Assembly: GCA_033239005.1 (NCBI GenBank)
Contig: BSQZ01000026.1
Coordinates: 2,676,001-2,740,000, forward strand
Direction of reading: 5' to 3'
DNA length: 64,000 bases
Origin: Lamellibrachia satsuma
Taxonomy: Eukaryota > Annelida > Polychaeta > Sabellida > Siboglinidae
Position numbers and translations under genes: made by a program. The notes beneath the pieces are model-generated. The model made no database searches. It saw only the letters and a program-made list of their open reading frames with translations, and was not told the DNA's origin. This document shows positions 57,777 to 64,000 of the stretch, piece by piece (positions within the stretch are counted from its first letter, which is position 1; each line of letters begins with the position of its first letter).

Positions 57777-60429
57777 CTACTCGTTAATCAATGCTGCTTT
57801 GTGTCCTCTGGTTCTACTGCTTTCTTTAAGTTTGAAGAACATATTCCTAGCAACATCCTCATAACCGTTCACTATTTTAAACACTTCTATTTGGTCTTCT
57901 CTTAGTCTCCTGGTCCCTAGTGTTGTCAAACCACATTGTAATAAGCGACTTTTGTAACTTAGGTCTCTCAATTCTGGAATGATTTTAGTTGCTCTTCGTT
58001 GTATTCTTTCTAGCTTGTCTATGTCCTTTTTACTATACGGCCTCCATGCTTGAATACAATATTCCAAATGTGGTCTAACTATTGCTTTGTACAGGGGTAC
58101 AATTAGCTGTTTCTCCTTATACGTGATAGTTCTCCTAATTAGCCCTAGAATTTGATTTCCTTTTGAAGCAGCAATCCCACATTGCTCTGAAACTTTCATG
58201 TCAGCACTAAATGGTCCTTTTTTTGTGTGGTTCTACCTAGTACAGCATCCCCCATTTTATATTCTTCGTCCATGTTTCCATGTCCTATGTGCATACACTT
58301 CCCAAAATTGAATAACATTTGCCATTTTTTTACCATTTAACTAATTTATCGAGATCATCCTGTAAACTTTGTCTGTATCATTACTAACCTTTCTGAATAC
58401 TTTTGTGTCATCTGCAAATTTGAGTACTTTGCTAGATATGTCATATTCCAAATCATTTGTATATATTAAAAAAAGTATAGGGCCTAATACTGATCCCTGT
58501 GGTATCCCACTCAAAACAGATGTCCAGTTTGAAATCTCACCATCTACTATTACTCTCTGTCTTCTGTGTGTAAGCCACTTTTCTATCCAACTGATTACAT
58601 CAATACCTATACCATGGCTTTTAGTTTAAGTAACAATCTTTGATGTGGCATTTTATCAAAAGCTTTCTGAAAATCTAAGTAGACAACATCCACTGGTGAC
58701 CTTTCATCTACCCACTTTGTAATTTCTTCAAAAAAACATAAGAGATTGGTTAGACATGACCTTGCTTTTAGGAACACATGTTGAGATATATTCATTAATT
58801 TTGTTTTATAAGGAATTCCAACATGTGGTCTCTAATTAATGTTTCAAGTAATTTACATACAACTGATGTTAAACTCACTGGTCTGGAATTTTCTGCCTTG
58901 TTCCTCGATCCCTTCTTAAATAGCGGTGTAATGTTTGCTTCTTTCCATTCTGAAGGAACAATTCCTTCTTCTAGTGACAGGTTAAACAAGTGGTGTACTG
59001 ATTTGCTCAACAATTTCCTTAAGCAGTTTTGGTGGTATCCCATCATCTCCAGGTGATTTATTATTTTTCATCTTCTTAATTTTCTTTGCTATCATTTCAG
59101 GAGTTACAGATAACTGCCCTAAATGTTCTGATTTATTGCACTCAAATTTAGTAAATGGAACTGGAAGTGAGTTGATATCTTCTGTGGTAAAAACTGAGCT
59201 GAAATACTCATTCAGGACCTCTACCATTTGAAACCCATCTGAAATTATGTTTCCCCTGTTGTTTTCCAGTGGTCCGACCTTATCTCAAACTTTCTGTTTA
59301 TTCCTTACATAAGCATAGAAACTCTTGCTGTCATTTTTTATATTATCTACCAATTTTTTTTCAAAGGTTCTTTTAGATTTTCTAATTTCAGTTGTAGCTA
59401 GGTTAAGTGCCTCTTTGTAATTTGCATAGTCTTCATCCTTTCTGGTATGCCTATAAACTCTCCACATAGTATGCTTAAACATTATTTTTCTAATAGCTTC
59501 TTTTGACAAGTGTTTTTTTTAGACCGTTTTCCTTGTTTTTTTTTCAAGGGAACAAATTTATCGATGATACTCTCAATTTCATATTTTAGAATATTCCAAC
59601 ATTCAATTGCGGTCTTATTCATCAGCATGTTATTTCAATCTAGCTTTGCTAAGTATTTTTTCATATCTTTATAGTTACCTTTGTGGAAGTTTCTCCTATA
59701 CGTTTTTTATTTTTACTTTCTGATTTTACATTGATGTCAAAATGTATTTGATTGTGGTCACTGTTACCCAATGGTTCATGTATTTTTACATTGTCCACTA
59801 ATTCTTTTTGTGATGATAAAACTATATCTAATACATTTTCTCCCCTGGTTGATTCTAGCATGTGCTAAGTAAGGAAGCTATCCTGAATTAAAAATAGAAA
59901 TTGTTGGTCCTCACCCCCTGTACTCTCTAGAGATTTCCCATTATGATACATTCCCCTTTACTAACTTCCTTTATAGCATTTTGTATTTTTGTGTTATCTT
60001 CTTCGTTTATGTTTGGACTTTGGTAAACTAATCCAATAGTTAATTTTGAATTTCCTGTAACTATTTTGCACCAAACAGTTTCATCATCATCTGCTTCCCT
60101 TTCTAATTTATTTCATAAGCCTGAGTAGATTCTTTAACATATAAAATAACTCCCCCTCCCCTTCTTCCTATTCGATCTCTCCTAAACATTACGTATCCTG
60201 TCAATCATTATTCAGCATCTGTTATGTCTGTGTTGGCCCATGATTCGGTAATACCAATTATGTGAGGGTTAATATCTTCTGCCATAATGTTTAATTCGTT
60301 GTTCTTATTCACTATACTCCTAGCATTTAAACATACGCATCTATTACCTGCTTCAGACATGTTTTTCGGACACTTTGTTATTGGTTTATCTGTACTAGTG
60401 GCCTCTTGTCCTGCTTGCGGCGTCTCCAA
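57777..60429 (-). pseudogene. CR1 ORF2, endonuclease and reverse transcriptase
   Basis: From the N-terminus: CVCLNARSIVNKNNELNIMA and GITESWAN (APE endonuclease start), LDIVLSSQKELVDNV and GNSDHNQIHFDI (the S-D-H endonuclease block), KNNKSPGDDGIPPKLL, WKEANITPLFKKGSRNKAEN and RPVSLTSVVCKLLETLI (RT fingers), VDVVYLDFQKAFDKMPHQRL (motif A), SGIPQGSVLGPILF (B), LKFADDTKVF (C, with intact F-A-D-D, near 58415-58440), KVSEQCGIAASKGNQILGLI and RRTITYKEKQLIVPLYKAIV. At least six frame changes or stops split it, so it is inactive, but most catalytic boxes can be read. Confidence 0.85.
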
Positions 60430-60446
60430 GTAACCCCCTTGCGCTT

Positions 60447-61326
60447 CTAGTTTAAATAGTGTTTACTACCAAAAATATTTGTTATGCTACCCACGCCACT
60501 GTCTACTGCTGCTGTGGGTCCATCTGCAAATACTGCTGCCCCCTTTCCACTTAGATGAAGCCCGTCCTGCATGTACATATCAGCCCTTCCAACAAAACAT
60601 CCCCACAAATCGACAAAACCAACTTCCTCTTCCCTACATAGCTTCTCGACTAGCATGTTAATTGCCATCCCCTGGTAATTTCGATATCTATGACCCCCTC
60701 CTTCCTATTACTGGTAGAATCCCTGGCAGTATTACCTGCTCAACCCGTGTCTGCTTTAGTGTTCTGACCAAATTCCTGTATTTCCTAACTATGGCAGTTG
60801 TACCCTCACTCTCTACATTATTTGTCCCTACGTGTACTAAAACAGATCCACGCTTGCCCGAACCCACAATGTTTTCTACCCTCTCAGTTATCGCCTCTAT
60901 TCTGATCTCCTCCATCACATTCTGGCCTGCAGTCTTGTCACTTGGTGGCAGACAGTTATCAGGCTCTGTCTCACTCATCAACGTGTCACCTTTCCCTCCC
61001 GTCTCCTGGCTAACTTGCGCTTCTGTTGCCTTCCCTCCTGACACCTTCCCTCCCGTCTCACTCACTCCCATTGCCTTAACTATTGTCTCCTCCCCCCGAC
61101 TCCTTCGCTACTGTCTCCCCTACTCCCCTTTCCTTCGATCCATTTGTCTTCCCTCCCATTTCTTTCTTTCTCATCTCCTTTCATCCCATCTCCTTATGTC
61201 CTGTCTCCCTACGTCCCGTCTCCTTACATTCTGTCTCCCTACGACCTGTCACCTTACCTCCTCTCAGCTACAACTGCTGCATATTAAATGCCTGGTGGCC
61301 TTTACCTGCCGTTTGCACGGCGCCAT
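60447..61326 (-). pseudogene. CR1 ORF1 with SGNH-esterase-like domain
   Basis: Begins MAPCKRQVKATRHLICSSCS, a Cys pair as in the zinc-binding start of CR1 ORF1, then a charged tandem stretch of (K/R)(R/K)E(T/M)G units coded by 15-bp repeats (61140-61262). After frame breaks come MGVSETGGKVSGG, then VLVHVGTNNVESEGTTAIVR (the G-x-N block of SGNH hydrolases), VEQVILPGILPVIG, REEEVGFVDLWGCFVGRADM and DGLHLSGKGAAVF (the catalytic D-x-x-H block). The Gly-Asp-Ser block with the nucleophile, expected before V-H-V-G-T-N-N, was not seen. Known role in the family: RNA-binding/esterase protein of the LINE particle. Internal stops and shifts make it non-functional. Confidence 0.75.
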
Positions 61327-61470
61327 CACAAAATTTAGACTTAATCTGATTGCTACGTTAGCCTTGAACAAGGCTGTTTTTGTGTTCAAAAGAACACTTT
61401 CGGCTAATATACTTGTTAACTATGTCTTTTCTACTAAGCTCGCACGAGCAAAGAAAAAGCCTGCCACCTA

Positions 61471-61765
61471 GAGAATATGGAGAATAATGTATAAACAAAA
61501 CAACGAAGTCAGTGTAAACCAACTTATGCTAAAATCCTGCTGTTAATTCCTTTTTAGCAAAATCATTTACTACAACTATGTCAGATATTACCTTATGTAT
61601 GTAATTTATGCAAATGTATCATTTTATCTAATATATATTTAACAATGTATATGATAGTTTGGTATAATAGTTTAATTAACGACCTGTAAACAAACTCCCC
61701 CATATTGCTCGTTGAATTTGAGTCCGGGAAAAATACTGCCTCTGTTAACAAAAACAGTTTCTTAA
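61471..61765. other. Spacer between two LINEs
   Basis: AT-rich, no features. Confidence 0.5.
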
Positions 61766-64000
61766 TCATCATCATCATGCTGTCAGTCGCTATGCGACAA
61801 AGACTGCTTTCATTTCTTGACCGCCGCACTCCATTTAGTTCTCTGCTGTGAGAGTGATGTCCATGAGTCGGTCTTTATGTCTCTCAGCTTGAGGTTTCTC
61901 TTGATGGTATCCTTGAACCGGAGACGAGGGCGTCCTCTCTGTCTGTGACCAGATGACAATTGAGAGTAGAGGATCTGCTTTGGTAGTCTGTCTGATGACA
62001 TCCTCATGAGGTGTCCAGTCCACAGGAGATTCTTTTTGATCAGAAGATCTTCCATAGAGGGCAGCCCTATCCGACCGAGTATTTCCTTGTTAGTCACTTT
62101 GTCCTTCCAGGTTAGCCTCATGATCGAACGCAGATGTCGCATCATGAAGGCATGCAGCTTTTTCACCTGTCGTCTGTACACTGTCCAGGCCTCGGCTCCA
62201 TATAGTAAGGTGGATAGCACAATTGCGCGGTAGATCTTGCCTTTGACCCACGTGGACACATGATGGTTGTTCCAGAGTCTCTGGCGTAATCGGCCGAAAG
62301 ATGCGCTAGCCTTGGCCATCCTCCTCTGTATTTCAGCATCAATGCGTCCATCACTTGATATAGTGCTTCCGAGGTAGGTGAATTCCGGAACAGAGTTCAG
62401 CTTGTTTCCATCAACCATGATATCCTCCTCTCGGGTTCTTGTAGAGTTGGGTTGGTACAGCACTTCCGTCTTCTTGATGTTAATCTTCAGGCCGAACTTC
62501 TTTGATGCATCGGAGAAAGCATCCACTATTCTCTGGATCTCTTCAGCGGAGTGGGCGACCAGTGCACTGTCATCTGCGTATAGCAGCTCTCTCACAAGTA
62601 TCTGGGTAGTCTTGGTCTTCGCTCTGAAGTGTGCGACGTTGAATAGGTCAGCGCTCTGTCTAGACTGTATATAGACGCCATCTCCCATGCCTCGGAAAGC
62701 CTCGACAAGCATTGCTGATAGGAAGATGGAGAAGAGCGTGGGGGCCAGTACACAGCCTTGCTTGACACCATTGGTAACACCGAAAGTTTCTGAGACTTCC
62801 CCTCCAACACTCACATTCGCCATCATTCCCGTATGTAGAGCCTCGATCATGGTTGTGAATTTCTCTGGGCATCCATATTTCCTCAGTAGTTGCCATAGCC
62901 CAGTCCTTCCGACTGTATCAAACGCCTTCGTGAAGTCGACAAATACTATATATAGTGGTCGGTCCTGCTCAATGCACTTTTCTTGTAGTTGTCGAAGACA
63001 AAATATCATGTCCGCTGTGCTCCGGTTGGATCTGAAGCCACACTGTGTCTCCGGAACTACTTCTGGTGTTATGTGAATAGATAGTCTGTTGAGCAGGATC
63101 CTGGCGAAGATCTTGCCTGCTATGGAAAGAAGAGAGATTCCTCTGTAGTTCCCACAGTCTGTTCGATCTCCTTTCTTGTAGATGGTTACAATGCTGGCAT
63201 CCTTCCACGCTTGTGGTACAGAACCCTCCTCCCAGGCTTTGGTGATTAATTGGTGCAGTCTGTTGGACAGATTGTCTCCTCCGTGCTTCCATACTTCAGC
63301 AGGAATTCCATCACCCCCAGGTGCTTTGCCATCTTTCAGGCCGGCGATTGCTCTAGCCATCTCATCCATGTTTGGAATCTCATCAAGGCATGTGTTGGTA
63401 ATGCGCTGCTGGATGTTGACAAGAGCTTCATGTTCTATGTCGCCAGGGACGTTGAGTAGTTTTTGGAAGTGTTCACTCCATCTTGGTACAACTCTCTTGC
63501 TGTCGGGGAAGGTCTCCATTCCATCTGTTGACTTCAGGTGAACAGGTCCCTTTTTCGCGGGTCCCCACACTTCCTTCAGTCCATTGTAGAAGCCCTTCAT
63601 GTCGTTTCTGTCTGCAGATCTCTGCAGCTCCTCTGCCTTCATTTCCCACCATTCTGACTTCAGGGCACAGGTGCGTTTTTGTAGTAGTCTGCAGGCATCT
63701 TTGTACGCTGCAGTGGTGGATCTAGTACTCCTGGTCTGCAACACTCTCTGGTGGGATTGGTCTCTTCTGCTCATTAGATTTTGTAGCTCCTGGTCGTTGG
63801 GGTCGAACCAGTCCTGGTGTTTTCTGTCTGGCTTGCCGAGAAATGTTTTAGCTGTGTTGTATACTACCTGTTGCAGAGCTGCCCATTCCTCATCTGGTGT
63901 TGAGCTTTCCTTCTCCTCCCATTGGGCGAGAGCGCTGTCCATCTCCTGCTCGAAGCTCTCCCTATGACTGATGGTACGTAGTTTTGCTGTGTTTAGCTTG
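61766..64000 (-). mobile_element. RTE-like LINE, 3' part, runs off the window
   Basis: The element ends on the left with a very short 3' UTR (the ORF stop at 61810-61812 is followed by CTGTCGCATAGCGACTGACAG-like sequence) and a (CAT)n run at 61766-61778, the short-tandem tail typical of RTE-type elements. The 5' part with the endonuclease lies beyond 64000. Confidence 0.75.
61810..64000 (-). CDS. RTE-like LINE reverse transcriptase, uninterrupted, 5' partial
   Basis: Open for more than 725 codons to the window edge; the Met at 63942 is internal (the frame continues upstream as KLNTAKLRTISHRESFEQE). In order: W-F-D-P-N-D linker, GLKDGKAPGGDGIPAEVWKH, WKDASIVTIYKKGDRTDCGN and YRGISLLSIAGKIFARILLN (RT fingers), YIVFVDFTKAFDTVGRTGLW (motif A), NGVKQGCVLAPTLFSIFLSA (B), ELLYADDSALVAHS (C, catalytic Y-A-D-D), EFTYLGSTISSDGRID, VLSTLLYGAEAWTVYRRQVK and LPKQILYSQLSSGHRQRGRP. 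All polymerase boxes are intact and no stop or shift is seen, suggesting a young copy. It copies LINE RNA into DNA at a nicked target. The RTE assignment is from memory of related sequences and the tail type. Confidence 0.9.
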   Translation of the reverse strand, partial: KLNTAKLRTISHRESFEQEMDSALAQWEEKESSTPDEEWAALQQVVYNTAKTFLGKPDRKHQDWFDPNDQELQNLMSRRDQSHQRVLQTRSTRSTTAAYKDACRLLQKRTCALKSEWWEMKAEELQRSADRNDMKGFYNGLKEVWGPAKKGPVHLKSTDGMETFPDSKRVVPRWSEHFQKLLNVPGDIEHEALVNIQQRITNTCLDEIPNMDEMARAIAGLKDGKAPGGDGIPAEVWKHGGDNLSNRLHQLITKAWEEGSVPQAWKDASIVTIYKKGDRTDCGNYRGISLLSIAGKIFARILLNRLSIHITPEVVPETQCGFRSNRSTADMIFCLRQLQEKCIEQDRPLYIVFVDFTKAFDTVGRTGLWQLLRKYGCPEKFTTMIEALHTGMMANVSVGGEVSETFGVTNGVKQGCVLAPTLFSIFLSAMLVEAFRGMGDGVYIQSRQSADLFNVAHFRAKTKTTQILVRELLYADDSALVAHSAEEIQRIVDAFSDASKKFGLKINIKKTEVLYQPNSTRTREEDIMVDGNKLNSVPEFTYLGSTISSDGRIDAEIQRRMAKASASFGRLRQRLWNNHHVSTWVKGKIYRAIVLSTLLYGAEAWTVYRRQVKKLHAFMMRHLRSIMRLTWKDKVTNKEILGRIGLPSMEDLLIKKNLLWTGHLMRMSSDRLPKQILYSQLSSGHRQRGRPRLRFKDTIKRNLKLRDIKTDSWTSLSQQRTKWSAAVKK

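Larger units (their letters stand above)
57566..61470 (-). mobile_element. Nearly full-length CR1-type LINE, broken
   Basis: On the - strand in order: a 5' region (61470-61327), ORF1 (61326 to about 60450), an endonuclease region (60430-59660), a linker and reverse transcriptase (59510-57777) and a 3' UTR (GACTCTTGCCATCGG, then GATGGCAATCTTGTTAAATT) ending near 57566 without poly(A). The copies at 20385-21653, 34637-34824, 55270-55345 and 27811-27866 are pieces of the same or close families. The 5' end is set only by where ORF1-linked sequence fades. Confidence 0.8.

Noticed and set aside
60662..61471. 269-codon open frame on the + strand rich in Pro, Ser and Leu
   Set aside because: It is antisense to the CR1 ORF1; the repeats come from the 15-bp array coding the K-E-T-G units.
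62006..63967. Several + strand frames of 75-129 codons
   Set aside because: Antisense shadows of the RTE-like reverse transcriptase.

Overview
This is AT-rich, intron-bearing metazoan DNA, most likely from an invertebrate. It carries one short multi-exon receptor gene, the end of a lysosomal enzyme gene present twice, several LINE families (CR1-like, RTE-like and another non-LTR family), a Ty3-type LTR element, pogo/Tc1-type DNA transposons, tRNA-derived SINEs and many satellites. The species cannot be named from the sequence; a lophotrochozoan or invertebrate deuterostome would fit. Nothing suggests a prokaryotic or viral replicon.

Layout. 1-3.9 kb: little of note, one SINE, one possible exon. 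3.94-26.4 kb: copy A of a large direct segmental duplication. 26.5-31.1 kb: a single-copy gap holding a complete five-exon TNF-receptor-superfamily gene on the + strand. 31.1-46.5 kb: copy B of the duplication, shorter and carrying its own insertions. 46.5-57.5 kb: mostly non-coding with old LINE pieces, a DNA transposon with long terminal inverted repeats and local tandem duplications. 57.5-61.5 kb: a nearly full-length but broken CR1-type LINE (- strand). 61.8-64 kb: the reverse-transcriptase part of an uninterrupted RTE-like LINE, running off the window.

Genes. The receptor gene can be assembled from matching splice phases: signal peptide, one six-cysteine domain with the spacing and D-x-L motif of the BCMA/TACI class, one membrane span, and a 49-residue tail in which a 16-residue unit carrying a TRAF-binding-like A-(V/I)-E-E motif occurs twice. 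Exon 1 holds a small upstream ORF whose stop overlaps the receptor start codon after splicing. Each duplication copy also carries, on the - strand, a terminal exon that resembles the C-terminus of lysosomal alpha-mannosidase (GH38, MAN2B1 type). Both are open, and they differ only by silent changes plus an in-frame codon change near the end. The other mannosidase exons were not found.

History written in the repeats. Insertions found in one duplication copy but not the other date events: the Ty3 element (empty site in A), a 396-bp direct-repeat element, and two minisatellites that have each expanded to about 24 units in opposite copies while remaining single-unit in the partner. Two LINE families have inserted into each other.
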